Shown here: in pieces, positions 17,151 through 25,308 of the stretch
Layout: every line of letters begins with the position of its first letter
Position numbering within the stretch: position 1 is the first letter of the stretch
Source: an uncultured Oscillospiraceae bacterium
GTDB lineage: Bacteria; Bacillota; Clostridia; Oscillospirales; Oscillospiraceae
Assembly (NCBI GenBank): GCA_934660965.1
Contig: CAKUIM010000006.1
Span: forward strand, 18,140-82,139
Reading direction: 5' to 3'
DNA length: 64,000 nt
Position numbers and translations under genes: made by a program
The notes under the pieces: model-generated
What the model saw: the letters and a program-made list of their open reading frames with translations, nothing else
Databases searched by the model: none
What the model was told of the DNA's origin: nothing

Positions 17151-17215
17151 CAGGGATACAAGGGGGCGATGGGCAGGGAGGGGCCGTGGGAGCAGACACA
17201 AGAGCGAATAGACAT
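17150..17215 (-). CDS. Possible 21-residue purE leader peptide
   Basis: A small frame that starts ATG at 17215 after AGGGGTGGGG and encodes MSIRSCVCSHGPSL followed by PIAPLYP, then TGA. The stop codon overlaps the base of the terminator hairpin, the classic arrangement for a ribosome-sensing leader. The peptide is not enriched in any codon family with an obvious link to purines, and its translation is unproven. Confidence 0.3.
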   Translation of the reverse strand: MSIRSCVCSHGPSLPIAPLYP

Positions 17216-17270
17216 GTTCCCCACCCCTTCATCAAGGCGTATTGCGGCGCAAACGTCTTATATTAGCTAC

Positions 17271-17299
17271 ATCTTAATAGAAAAAAGGGGGTAAATCAA
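17271..17299 (-). promoter_or_regulatory. Promoter of the pur operon
   Basis: On the minus strand, TTGATT (17299-17294), a 17-base spacer and TAAGAT (17276-17271). The transcript would carry about 210 bases of leader before purE. I did not recognise a PRPP or purine riboswitch in that leader. The 311-base gap from 17055 to 17365 holds this promoter, the leader frame and the attenuator only. Confidence 0.5.
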
Positions 17300-17365
17300 C
17301 CTTAAAAAACATTTTCGTAGGCTTTCACAACCCTGGCGAGAGAAACCGGGGAAAACCTTGTGACA

Positions 17366-18439
17366 CTATAATAACCCGGCAGCCGACAGGATTCGGGAGA
17401 CCTCTGACGCCCGCTGGGACCAGGAGGATTGGGCGGCAAAGGCCAGCCTGCGCGCCTGGATGGGGCCGGGGTGCTCCTCCAGGGCAGCCTGGCAGCGGCG
17501 GACAAACCCGGCGGCGTCGTAGGCGGTGTAGACCATGTCGGGGAAGGGCTCCACCTGCTCGGGCTCGATCATGGAGACGATGGGCTTGCCGGTGGCAAGG
17601 TATTCGTAGAGCCGGGCGGGGATGATGTCGCTGCCGCGGCTTGAGGTGCGCAGCAGCTCGAAGAGCGCCTGGCAGCCGGAGAGATAGTCGGGCAGCTCCA
17701 CGGCGGGAACTGCCCCGGCCAGGTGAATGTTGGGATAGCCGGAAAGGGCGGCCCGGGCGCGCGCCGCGCAGCGGCCGATGAGCAGAAAGTTCCATTCCGG
17801 GCGGCGGCGGGCAGCGTACAAAAGCGGCTCCAGCTCCAGATCGGCGGGCAGGTCGCCCACCCGGCACAGCACCGGCGCAGGCAGGGCGGCCACGCTCTCC
17901 GGCACGGTCAGCCCGGCGCGGGAGAACATCCTGGGGTTGACGCCGTTTGGCAGCAGGGCGATGTTGTCGCTGCAGGGGGCCAGGCGCTGCCGCAGGATGG
18001 GCGAGGCGGCGAACACCACGTCGGCGGCCAGGGCAAGGTCGCTCTCCCAGTCCAGGGGCAGGCGGTCCCACTCCCGGTGGCAGTCGTAGATAACGCAGCA
18101 CTCCCCCAGCCGTTCCAGCAGGAAGCTATATTCCGGCGAGGTGTACCACGCGGCGGGGGCGCGGAAATGATGCTGCTGGGCGGTGCGGCGGATCATGGCC
18201 TCTATGCGCCGGTGCCGCCGCTGCTGCAAAAGGGCAGAGCCTGCGCCCCAAAGGGGGGCGGGCAGGGTGTAGACCAGAATGTTGGGCCGTACCCGCAGGG
18301 CCTCCCGCGCCGGCGTACCCCGCGGCTCCGGCGGCTCAAAGAAGAGAATCTGAACGTCCTCCAGCCGGGTGAGCAGCTGCTCGGTGCGGTTGGGGCGGGC
18401 ACTCCACGGGGCGTAGGACAGGCAGATGAGCTGCTTCAT
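17366..18439 (-). CDS. Glycosyltransferase, GT4-like
   Basis: A 357-residue cytoplasmic glycosyltransferase. The C-terminal half shows a GT-B fold donor site: ALLPNGVNPRMF, NFLLIGRCAARA, then RLYEYLATGKPIVSM with the conserved Glu. It overlaps the end of the GT-CsaB fusion gene by four bases (ATGA), so both belong to one envelope-polysaccharide operon. By location it probably adds a sugar to a secondary cell-wall polymer or exopolysaccharide. The donor and acceptor are unknown. It resembles TuaH-type teichuronic acid transferases only in general layout. Confidence 0.8.
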   Translation of the reverse strand: MKQLICLSYAPWSARPNRTEQLLTRLEDVQILFFEPPEPRGTPAREALRVRPNILVYTLPAPLWGAGSALLQQRRHRRIEAMIRRTAQQHHFRAPAAWYTSPEYSFLLERLGECCVIYDCHREWDRLPLDWESDLALAADVVFAASPILRQRLAPCSDNIALLPNGVNPRMFSRAGLTVPESVAALPAPVLCRVGDLPADLELEPLLYAARRRPEWNFLLIGRCAARARAALSGYPNIHLAGAVPAVELPDYLSGCQALFELLRTSSRGSDIIPARLYEYLATGKPIVSMIEPEQVEPFPDMVYTAYDAAGFVRRCQAALEEHPGPIQARRLAFAAQSSWSQRASEVSRILSAAGLL

Positions 18440-20688
18440 GCCCCCGCCCCCTCGCCTGCGCCAAGGAGGATGCGCAGCTGGCGGGAGTTCTCCTGCTCGA
18501 GCAGCAGCAGCCGCTGTGCGCCCTCTTCCAGCCGGGCGCGGTCCTCTCGCCGGGCGGCTGCCCGGTCAAGCAGGGACTCCAGCGCCGGGGCGGTGAGCTC
18601 ATCCAGAGGGAGGTAGAGGTCCTGGCCCACGGCGTCCAGGAAGGAGCTGACCTTGGGGTCGTACACGGCGCCCACCAGGGGCACCCCGTGGCCGGCGGAG
18701 AACACCAGGGCGTGAAGGCGCATAGACAGCACCGTGTCCATCCGGGCGAACAGGGCGATGGTGTGGGCTGAGCAGGTGCAGCCGGGGAGAATGGCATAGG
18801 GGGCGAGGCGGATGTGGCTGGCCACCTGCCGGGCGGCGGCCAGGTCAAGCCTTGCCTCAATGGGCAGGAAAACGGGGATGAGGCCCAGCTTTTCATAGGC
18901 GTAATCTGCCGCGGCGGCGAAGATGGGGGCCTTTTCCTCAAAGCCCGGCCAGGGACGCACGGAGATCCCCAGGTAGTGTTCCCCGGCGGCGGGGGAGAGC
19001 CCGGCGGCCTCCAGAAGGCTGTCCGCCGTCTCCCAGGGGGCGGCGGGGAGGATGACGGTGGGGTCGGCGGAGTCGAGGATGCGGGGGGCGGTGATGCCCA
19101 TCTGGGCAAGCTCGTCCCGGGAGGAACGGTCCCGCAGGGTGATGACGTCCACCGAGCGGTTGATGGACCGCCGGGCCCGCTTGCGGTTATAGGGGTAGCT
19201 GATGGGGCCGATGCCGCAGCCGTACATCATTACCCGGCAGCCGGCGCGGCGGGCGGCGTCCAGGGTGTAGAGGTAGAACCACAAGGAGCGTCGGCTGGTC
19301 ACGTCCTGCATGAGAGAGCCGCCGCCGTTGATATAGACCTGGGCCCGGGCCATGCGCCGGGTGAAGGCGGGCGCGTTGAAGGTGTACACCGCGTTGACCC
19401 GGTGGCGCAGGCGGGTATCCTGGGGCTTGCGGGTCATGACGCACACGGGAAGATCCGGGTCGATAGCGCGCACCTCCTGCAAGATGGCCTCCAGAATGGC
19501 CTCGTCGCCGGCGTTGCCGCGGCCGTAGGCGCCGCAGATCAACACCCCGTCCCGCTTTTTCCTGGGACGGGCGTGGCGGCGGAGAATGGTCTCGTAAATC
19601 TCAAGCTGGGTGCGGATGGTAGCGTCCAGAGAGAAGTCCCGCCGGGCCTTCTCAAGAAGGGCATGGCCCAGCCTGGCGCGCAGGCCGGGGGAGGCGGCCA
19701 GGGCGGCCAGGTGGACGGAGAGGGCCTGGGCGTCGCGGGCGGGGAAGAGGAAGCCGTTGATGCCGTGGTCGATGAGGTAGGGCACACCCCCCACCTGGGA
19801 GGCCACCGTGGGCAGGGCGAAGCGGGCGCCCTCGGTGAGGACGTAGGGGAAGGTCTCGGAGAGGGAGGTGAGGGTGTTGATGTCAAGGCTGCGGTAGAAG
19901 GCGTCGGTGTCGTCCACCCAGCCGGCAAAGCACACCTCCTGCTCCACCCCAAGCTCTTTGGCAAGGGCCTTGAGGGGGGCCTCCTCCGGGCCGTCTCCGG
20001 CGATGAGCAGCCGCAGCTTGGGCGCCTTTTCCCGGGCCAGGGCAAAGCCCCGGATGAGGGTGGCGATGTCCTTGACCGGGTTGAGGCGGGCGGCGATGCC
20101 GGCGATGATGGTGTCCTCCGGCCAGTCAAGCCCCAGGGAGGCGAGGTACTGCGCCCGGGTAGGCCCGGCGGGAATGGGGGCGGAAAAGTCAAGACCGTTA
20201 TAAATGGTGAAAAGCTGCTGGGGGTTGAAGCCCCGGCTGATGAGCAGGTCCACCGTGGCGTCGGACACGCCGATGTGATAGGGAATGCGCCGCAGGGCCA
20301 GGGCGTTGATGGTGCCGTAGGTCAGCCGGGAGATGGGGCGGCCCATATAGTCCAGGCGATAGTCGCTGTGGACGGTGGAGACGACGGGCAGGCCGGTGGA
20401 ACGGGCGAGCATGGAGCCCATCAGATTGCCCCGGGAGCCGTGGCAGTGGATGATGTCAAACCCCTCGGAGAGCACCAGCGCGCGCAGCGCGCGCAGCACC
20501 CGGAAGGGGTTGCGCCCGGAGATGATCCGGGTGGGGATGCCAAGCTCCCGGGCCTCCTGGGCGAAGGGGCCGTCAGTAAAGCAGACCATGCACACCTCGA
20601 TCTTCCGGGAAAGACCCTGGAGCAGGGAGTGGACGTGGGTTTTGGCCCCGCCGGTGTCGCCGCCGCTGATCAAAGTGATGACTTTCAT
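18436..20688 (-). CDS. Fusion of GT4 glycosyltransferase and CsaB polysaccharide pyruvyl transferase
   Basis: A 750-residue two-domain protein. Residues about 1-370 are a GT4 glycosyltransferase (ISGGDTGGAKTHVHSLL, IAGDGPEEAPLK, TLSLSE-type acidic motif SLSETFPYVLTEG). Residues about 380-750 are a polysaccharide pyruvyl transferase of the CsaB type (GAYGRGNAGDEAILEAIL, VYINGGGSLMQD, SMRLHALVFSAGHGVP). CsaB adds a ketal pyruvate to the cell-wall polymer that SLH domains bind. The join is continuous, without a frameshift. The ATG at 20688 follows GGAGGT and is preferred over the TTG at 20700. An SLH-domain protein is encoded at 36923-37870, consistent with this role. Confidence 0.88.
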   Translation of the reverse strand: MKVITLISGGDTGGAKTHVHSLLQGLSRKIEVCMVCFTDGPFAQEARELGIPTRIISGRNPFRVLRALRALVLSEGFDIIHCHGSRGNLMGSMLARSTGLPVVSTVHSDYRLDYMGRPISRLTYGTINALALRRIPYHIGVSDATVDLLISRGFNPQQLFTIYNGLDFSAPIPAGPTRAQYLASLGLDWPEDTIIAGIAARLNPVKDIATLIRGFALAREKAPKLRLLIAGDGPEEAPLKALAKELGVEQEVCFAGWVDDTDAFYRSLDINTLTSLSETFPYVLTEGARFALPTVASQVGGVPYLIDHGINGFLFPARDAQALSVHLAALAASPGLRARLGHALLEKARRDFSLDATIRTQLEIYETILRRHARPRKKRDGVLICGAYGRGNAGDEAILEAILQEVRAIDPDLPVCVMTRKPQDTRLRHRVNAVYTFNAPAFTRRMARAQVYINGGGSLMQDVTSRRSLWFYLYTLDAARRAGCRVMMYGCGIGPISYPYNRKRARRSINRSVDVITLRDRSSRDELAQMGITAPRILDSADPTVILPAAPWETADSLLEAAGLSPAAGEHYLGISVRPWPGFEEKAPIFAAAADYAYEKLGLIPVFLPIEARLDLAAARQVASHIRLAPYAILPGCTCSAHTIALFARMDTVLSMRLHALVFSAGHGVPLVGAVYDPKVSSFLDAVGQDLYLPLDELTAPALESLLDRAAARREDRARLEEGAQRLLLLEQENSRQLRILLGAGEGAGA

Positions 20689-20744
20689 AAAGACCTCCAA
20701 AAAAGACTTGTAAGAGGGACGAAAATATAATAGAATACGGTTTG

Positions 20745-20762
20745 CAGGCAGCGCGCTGCCTG
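20745..20762. repeat. 18-base perfect palindrome between divergent genes
   Basis: CAGGCAGCGCGCTGCCTG lies between the GT-CsaB gene (minus) and the DUF4330 gene (plus). It is flanked by AT-rich -10-like boxes on both sides (TATTATAT reading left, TATTATATAA reading right). It could be an operator. Confidence 0.5.
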
Positions 20763-20827
20763 GGTGAGAACGTGAGTCATATTATTATATAAGAATTTGA
20801 TTTCCCGGTCAAGGGACGGAGGCACAT

Positions 20828-21325
20828 ATGAAAATCATGGATGAAAAGGGCCGGCTCTTCGGCAAGCTCAATATCGTGGACTTTCTGGTGCTGGTGCTGC
20901 TTGTTGTGGTGGCCGCGGCGCTGGCGTTCAAGTTCCTTGGCAGGGAGGATCCCATCGGCACCGGCGAGAAGCCGGGCCTGACCTATACCGTGCGGGTGAT
21001 GGAGGTGGACCGCGCCTCCTATGAAAACATCTGCCAGTACGTCGACGCCGCCGCGGGCAGGAAGGACCAGCTTATGGCCAGCGGCAAGATGCTCGACGGC
21101 TATGTGGTGGCGGTGGAGGCCACGGAGCATATCCACACCGCGTCGGACACCGTGGGCGGTGAGACGCTGGATTTGCTCTTCACCGTGGAGGCTGTGCCGG
21201 CGGACGCCCTCACCGGCGTGATCGGCTCCCAGGAGGTGCGCATCGGCAAGGAGCACATTCTCAAGACCGCGCACTTCGAATTTGAAAACGGCACGGTGAT
21301 GACCTGCCAGTGGCAGCAGGGCTAG
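20828..21325 (+). CDS. DUF4330 family membrane protein
   Basis: A 165-residue protein starting with the family signature DEKGRLFGKLNIVD, followed by one transmembrane segment (about residues 17-38, LVLVLLVVVAAALAF). The rest is an extracytoplasmic domain of about 125 residues. The family function is unknown; members often sit beside polysaccharide synthesis genes, as here, where it diverges from the GT-CsaB gene. GGAGG precedes the ATG at 20828. Confidence 0.75.
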   Translation: MKIMDEKGRLFGKLNIVDFLVLVLLVVVAAALAFKFLGREDPIGTGEKPGLTYTVRVMEVDRASYENICQYVDAAAGRKDQLMASGKMLDGYVVAVEATEHIHTASDTVGGETLDLLFTVEAVPADALTGVIGSQEVRIGKEHILKTAHFEFENGTVMTCQWQQG

Positions 21326-21330
21326 AGAAA

Positions 21331-21361
21331 GGGCCGGGGAGGGAATCTCTCCGGCCCTTTT
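21331..21361 (+). terminator. Terminator after the DUF4330 gene
   Basis: GGGCCGG...CCGGCCC hairpin followed by TTTT. Confidence 0.75.
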
Positions 21362-21400
21362 ATAGGATTGAATCTGAATCTGAAACAGGAGGCAGTGCAA

Positions 21401-21955
21401 ATGCCCCAATGGCTTCAAAGCATCGACGAGGCGGTGCTGCGCTTTATCGCGCTGCACCTGCGCATTCCGGCCCTCAACGGCGCGGTGGGCGTCTTTACCC
21501 ACCTGGGGGACGCGGGGGCCATATTTTTGCTCATCACGGCGGTGATGCTGTGTGTGCGCCGGTGGAGACGGGCGGGGTGCGCAACGCTCACGGGCCTGGA
21601 CCTTGGCCTTATTGTGACCAACCTGACCATCAAGCCCCTCATCTCCCGGCCACGGCCCTGGGTGGTGATGGAGGGGCTGCGGGCGCTGATTGCCGAGTCG
21701 GACCCCAACTCCTTCCCGTCGGGGCATACCTGTGCGGCCTTTGCCTTTGCGGTGGCCTTGAGCTTTGAACTGCCCCGGACATGGCAGAAGGCCGCGGTGC
21801 TCCTTGCCGCGGCCCTGATGGGGTATTCGAGATTATATGTGGGCGTCCACTTTCCCAGCGATGTGCTGGCGGGGGCGGTGATCGGCAGCCTGTGCGGTGT
21901 GGCCGCTCATTTTATTGTAGCGCGGGTGTGTGCCTCCATCAAAGATCGGCGGTGA
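21401..21955 (+). CDS. PAP2-family membrane phosphatase
   Basis: A 184-residue integral membrane phosphatase with about five to six hydrophobic segments. The three PAP2 motifs are present: KPLISRPRP, PSGH (in FPSGHTCAAF) and SRLYVGVHFPSD with the catalytic His. Likely substrates are lipid pyrophosphates such as undecaprenyl pyrophosphate or phosphatidylglycerophosphate. The start is ATG 21401 after GGAGG; an upstream TTG is rejected. Its last 17 bases overlap the convergent tcdA gene. Confidence 0.88.
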   Translation: MPQWLQSIDEAVLRFIALHLRIPALNGAVGVFTHLGDAGAIFLLITAVMLCVRRWRRAGCATLTGLDLGLIVTNLTIKPLISRPRPWVVMEGLRALIAESDPNSFPSGHTCAAFAFAVALSFELPRTWQKAAVLLAAALMGYSRLYVGVHFPSDVLAGAVIGSLCGVAAHFIVARVCASIKDRR

Positions 21956-22658
21956 GGTCTGATACCACGGCGTAGGCCAGCAGCAGCCCTGCCGACGCCG
22001 GCACCCACATGGCGCTGGCGGGCACGCTGCGCCGCCCGGGGTCGGGCACCTGGCCGCAGTCGCAGGGGGTGCGGGCAAGCTCCGGGGAGAATACCACCTT
22101 GTGGTGCCGGATGCCCCGATGGCGCAGCTCCTTCCGGATGACCCGGGCCAGGGGGCAGCCCTCGGTCTGGGCGATGTCTGCCAGGCGCAGCTGCTGGGGA
22201 TCCAGCTTGTTGCCGGTGCCCAGGGCGGAGATGATGGGGATGCCCCGGCTGTGGGCGGTCTCGATGAGGTCCAGCTTGCAGGAGACAAGGTCGATGGCGT
22301 CTACGATATAGTCGTAGCGGCCGGAGAAGAATTCCTCCCGGCGGTCGGCCTCGTAGCGCAGCAGGAGAGGGTGAAGGACGCACTCCGGGGCGATGTCGGC
22401 CAGGCGCCGGGCGGTGGCCTCCGCCTTGGGCTGGCCCAGGGTAGAGTGGAGGGCGGCCATCTGGCGGTTGAGGTTGCTCTCGCTGACGGTGTCCTGGTCG
22501 GCCAGGGTAAGCTCGCCTACGCCGGTGCGGCACAGCGCCTCGGCGCACCACCCCCCCACGCCGCCAAGGCCGAGAACGGCCACATGGCTGCGGCGCAGCC
22601 GATTGAGCGCGGCGCGGCCCAGCAGCATTTCGGTGCGGACAAACTGGGAATCGGACAT
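21939..22658 (-). CDS. tcdA: tRNA threonylcarbamoyladenosine dehydratase
   Basis: A 239-residue ThiF/E1-like ATP-dependent enzyme that cyclises t6A37 of tRNA to ct6A. The nucleotide-binding motif is VAVLGLGGVGGWCAEAL (residues 29-45), followed by LADQDTVSESNLNRQ and DYIVDAIDLVSCK. Length and motifs match TcdA (YgdL/YrvM) rather than MoeB or ThiF, and no sulfur-carrier gene adjoins it. AAGGAG lies upstream of the ATG. The window also contains tsaB and tsaE, which build the t6A substrate. Confidence 0.9.
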   Translation of the reverse strand: MSDSQFVRTEMLLGRAALNRLRRSHVAVLGLGGVGGWCAEALCRTGVGELTLADQDTVSESNLNRQMAALHSTLGQPKAEATARRLADIAPECVLHPLLLRYEADRREEFFSGRYDYIVDAIDLVSCKLDLIETAHSRGIPIISALGTGNKLDPQQLRLADIAQTEGCPLARVIRKELRHRGIRHHKVVFSPELARTPCDCGQVPDPGRRSVPASAMWVPASAGLLLAYAVVSDLTADL

Positions 22659-22714
22659 ACAAAAAACTCCTTCTCATGGAATCAGCGTTCCGGGCGGCGG
22701 GCCCGGGGGTTATC

Positions 22715-22748
22715 AAAAAAGGGCCGGGCATATTTGCCCGGCCCTTTT
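22715..22748 (-). terminator. Terminator of the PrsA-like gene
   Basis: GGGCCGGGCA/TGCCCGGCCC stem followed on the minus strand by six T. It lies between the foldase gene and tcdA. Confidence 0.85.
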
Positions 22749-22760
22749 GACTGCCTGAAA

Positions 22761-24308
22761 TCAGATGGCGTAGCGCACCGCGTCGGTATAGGAGGCGGAG
22801 TAGCCCTCCTGCAGGCCCGCAACCCAGGTCTGGGTGTCATCGCTGCGCAGGGCGGAGTCGGCGGTGTTCATCCACACGGGATCGGCCCAATCCTGGAAGT
22901 AGACCACGTGGTAGCCGTAGTAGCTGCTGGAGGTGGCGTCCTCGCCGTCATCGTGGCAGATGATGTCCACATCACCGCTCTGGTGCTCCCGGTCGAAAAT
23001 CCAGCTGTTGAACTCATTCACGAACCGGCCGTTGTAGACGTCGGTGTAGAGACCGCCGTTGGTGTTGGAGCCGGTGTCCTCGGAGTACTTCTCTGCAAGG
23101 GCGGCAAAGGCCTCGGCGGTGTGCTCGCCGGCCTCGTACTCGGCAAGGATTTCCTCGGCCTTGGCCTTGGCGGCGGCCCAGGCCTCGTCAGTGGGGGCGA
23201 CCACCTTGGAGCTGTCCTCCGCGTCCGTTTCCGTAGCGGCCTTGATGAGAATGTGGCGCACATCAGCGGTGGGATCCTGCACCAGGGTGCGGGAGTGGAG
23301 GGCCACCACATAGTAGCCGGAGTCGCCGTTCTCCACGAGATCGGCGCCGCCCTCGCTCAGAGCGAAGAGCTTCTCGCTGTAAGTGGAGGAAATGCTGCTG
23401 CCCACGCTGGTGGTGTGGTCGGCGCTGGTGGTGATGTCGTACTCCTCGATAAGGTCGGCAATTTTGGCGCCGTTCCTGATGGCCTCCACGGCAGCCTCGG
23501 CGTTGGCCTTGGCGGCGGCAAGGGCCTCCTCGGAGAGCTTGGCCTTCTCGTCGTCAGTGTACTCCTTGCCGTTCTCATCGGTGGAGGAAACGGTTTCGGG
23601 CTTGAAGTAGAGGTAGGAGTACTCAAAGGTGTCAAGGCTGTCCTTGTGCTCGTCGTAGTAGGCGTTGAGGGCGGCCTCGTCGTAGGTGAGGGCGTCGGAG
23701 TAGTCGGAGGAATAGGCCTCGGCTACGGCCACCTTGGTGATAATCTTCTTGTAGGCGGAGGCGGTCATATAGCGGCCATACTGGGCCTTGAGGAAGGCGC
23801 CGAAGGAGGAGTAGCCGTTGGAGGAGGCGGTCTCCTTGATGGTCTTGATCTGCTCGGCCACGGTGTCGGCAACGCCGGCCTCGGAGTAGCCGTCCTTGAT
23901 GGCGGCGTCGTAGAGGGCGGTGGTGCGGGTGAGAGCGGTCAGCGCGCTCTCCTGGAAGTACTCCTTATAGGTCTTGCCGGTCTCGGCGTCCATCACGGTG
24001 TCGTCAGACGGGGGGGTGTAGCCCAGCGCATAGTACATATAGAAGGACTGGTTGCGCATCATATAATAATAGTAGCTGACGTCGTTGACAGTATAGTTGG
24101 TGTCGCCCACCACGGCGGCCGTCTTGCCGCGCTGGAAAACGCCGGAGTTATAGATCAGAAGTGCGGCCACCAGCACGGCGACCACAACGCCGATGATGGT
24201 GTAGCGTGTGGCCTTGCGGCGATAGGCCTGCGCCTGCTGCTGGGTCTGGGTATCCTTTTGGGAAGGGCCGGAGGCCTGCCGCTGCTTCTTCTCTCTGGAT
24301 GCGCTCAT
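22761..24308 (-). CDS. Membrane-anchored peptidyl-prolyl isomerase, PrsA/SurA-like
   Basis: A 515-residue extracytoplasmic foldase. A basic cytoplasmic N-terminus with Q-rich stretch is followed by one transmembrane helix (about residues 35-55, YTIIGVVVAVLVAALLIY). There is no lipobox Cys, so it is a type II membrane protein rather than a PrsA lipoprotein. A SurA-like N-terminal region with several tyrosines (SYYYYMMRN) follows, then a parvulin-type PPIC domain (about 345-470, DVRHILIKAA and FAALAEKYSEDT). The start is ATG 24308 after GAGAGG. The protein is rich in Ala, Asp, Glu and Ser, as expected of a surface protein. Confidence 0.82.
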   Translation of the reverse strand: MSASREKKQRQASGPSQKDTQTQQQAQAYRRKATRYTIIGVVVAVLVAALLIYNSGVFQRGKTAAVVGDTNYTVNDVSYYYYMMRNQSFYMYYALGYTPPSDDTVMDAETGKTYKEYFQESALTALTRTTALYDAAIKDGYSEAGVADTVAEQIKTIKETASSNGYSSFGAFLKAQYGRYMTASAYKKIITKVAVAEAYSSDYSDALTYDEAALNAYYDEHKDSLDTFEYSYLYFKPETVSSTDENGKEYTDDEKAKLSEEALAAAKANAEAAVEAIRNGAKIADLIEEYDITTSADHTTSVGSSISSTYSEKLFALSEGGADLVENGDSGYYVVALHSRTLVQDPTADVRHILIKAATETDAEDSSKVVAPTDEAWAAAKAKAEEILAEYEAGEHTAEAFAALAEKYSEDTGSNTNGGLYTDVYNGRFVNEFNSWIFDREHQSGDVDIICHDDGEDATSSSYYGYHVVYFQDWADPVWMNTADSALRSDDTQTWVAGLQEGYSASYTDAVRYAI

Positions 24309-24488
24309 GGTATCAATCCTCTCAAGTGTTTGTGTCGGCATTGCCGCCCTGCGCCGCAGGCGCGGAAACGGCAGAAAAGCACATCGTCAGATGTGCGGAT
24401 TGTGATAATTATAGCACGGCCTGTCCCCCTGTGCAAGGGAAAAATACAGGCAGGAAACGCGCCAGGGGATTTTTAACATTCTGGACAT

Positions 24489-24520
24489 AAAAAAGCGGGA
24501 AAAGCCTGGGCTTTTCCCGC
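24489..24520 (-). terminator. Terminator of the structured RNA upstream of the PrsA-like gene
   Basis: GCGGGAAAAG/CTTTTCCCGC stem followed on the minus strand by six T. Confidence 0.85.
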
Positions 24521-24720
24521 CTGTGCACTTCAGACCCCCGCCGTGGCCGTGGAGACCCGATTAAAACCTGCACGAGAATGCAGGTGGGTTGCCGCCGCAC
24601 CGCTTCGCCGCTTCCAACTTCCGGGTGCCTTCGAAAAGGGCCGGGAGGCCTGCGATCCACAGCGCGAGAGGGGCATCCCATAAAAAAGATGTGGGTTTAA
24701 TAAGGCCTCTCACGTAGTTA
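24489..24720 (-). ncRNA. ssrS: Structured RNA, possibly 6S RNA
   Basis: Between the DUF1292 gene and the PrsA-like gene lies about 230 bases of non-coding sequence that ends in a strong terminator. An 18-base arm at 24674-24657 pairs with 24553-24536 at 14 of 18 positions, giving a long irregular closing stem. Inside are a 7-bp hairpin (ACCTGCA/TGCAGGT), a GCACC/GGTGC pairing and unpaired A/G-rich stretches. A long rod with a central bulge and a position near tcdA are features of Firmicutes 6S RNA, which binds the sigma-A RNA polymerase. The identity is inference; it could be another structured RNA. The 5' end is approximate. Confidence 0.4.
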
Positions 24721-24740
24721 AAACCCGGCAGGGGGGATGG

Positions 24741-25025
24741 TCATTCCTCTTCGTCCTCGTCGTCGAACAGCTCTTCCATGAACTGCTCGTACACGGCGTT
24801 GAGCTCGGCCTCGTCGTCGATGTCGGCAAGCAGCTCCTCGCCGTTTTCCTCGATGACCCGCAGCAGAATCAGGCCGAAATCCTCGTCGTCCTCATCCATG
24901 TCGGCCGGGACGAAGGCCATATAGGTGTTGCCCTGGCGCTCCAGGGTACCAAGATGCTCCAGCTCGAAATCGTTGCCCTCATCATCGGTGACGGTGATGA
25001 AATCGGCGCCGTAATCTTCGCTCAT
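24741..25025 (-). CDS. DUF1292 domain protein
   Basis: A 94-residue, strongly acidic protein. It has the DUF1292 core (ITVTDDEGNDFELEHLGTL, then YMAFVPAD) and a C-terminal acidic tail (LFDDEDEEE). Function is unknown; the family is widespread in Firmicutes and often lies near ruvX and alaS. AGGAGGAG precedes the ATG. Confidence 0.85.
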   Translation of the reverse strand: MSEDYGADFITVTDDEGNDFELEHLGTLERQGNTYMAFVPADMDEDDEDFGLILLRVIEENGEELLADIDDEAELNAVYEQFMEELFDDEDEEE

Positions 25026-25148
25026 GCTGTCTCCTCCTTATCATTCGGTCAGTTTTATTGTAGCGTCAGCGGGGCAAAATTGCAAGAGGAAACCTGTAGT
25101 TTTCTGTGCCTGCCGCTCCGCTGTATCTGAGGGCGGTGCGCGCAAGGG

Positions 25149-25177
25149 TGGACAAAATAGGCTTCTTGTGCTACAAT
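25149..25177 (+). promoter_or_regulatory. Promoter of the class A PBP gene
   Basis: TGGACA (25149-25154), 17 bases, TACAAT (25172-25177), with an extended TGTGC before the -10. A leader of about 125 bases precedes the ATG; I see no clear regulatory element in it. Confidence 0.6.
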
Positions 25178-25308
25178 ACCCCCACGGCGTCTGCCGCCTG
25201 CCCTGACAGGGCGGGGGGGGAACGCCCGGCCGGGCCCGGCTTCCGGCTGCATCCTATGTCAGCTTATGTTTTTTTGCATGCAAGGTTCTCACACCGGAGG
25301 TGTTTTTT

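Noticed and set aside
17055..17365. A PRPP (ykkC-type) or guanine riboswitch before purE
   Set aside because: I could not find the conserved core sequences of either class; only a promoter, a small frame and a terminator are visible.
18814..20730. A 638-codon plus-strand frame opposite the GT-CsaB gene
   Set aside because: It is a composition artefact antisense to a clear coding gene, Gly/Val/Ala-rich with no recognisable domain.
22101..24476. A 791-codon plus-strand frame opposite tcdA and the PrsA-like gene
   Set aside because: It spans two minus-strand genes and their terminator and encodes Gly/Val-rich nonsense.
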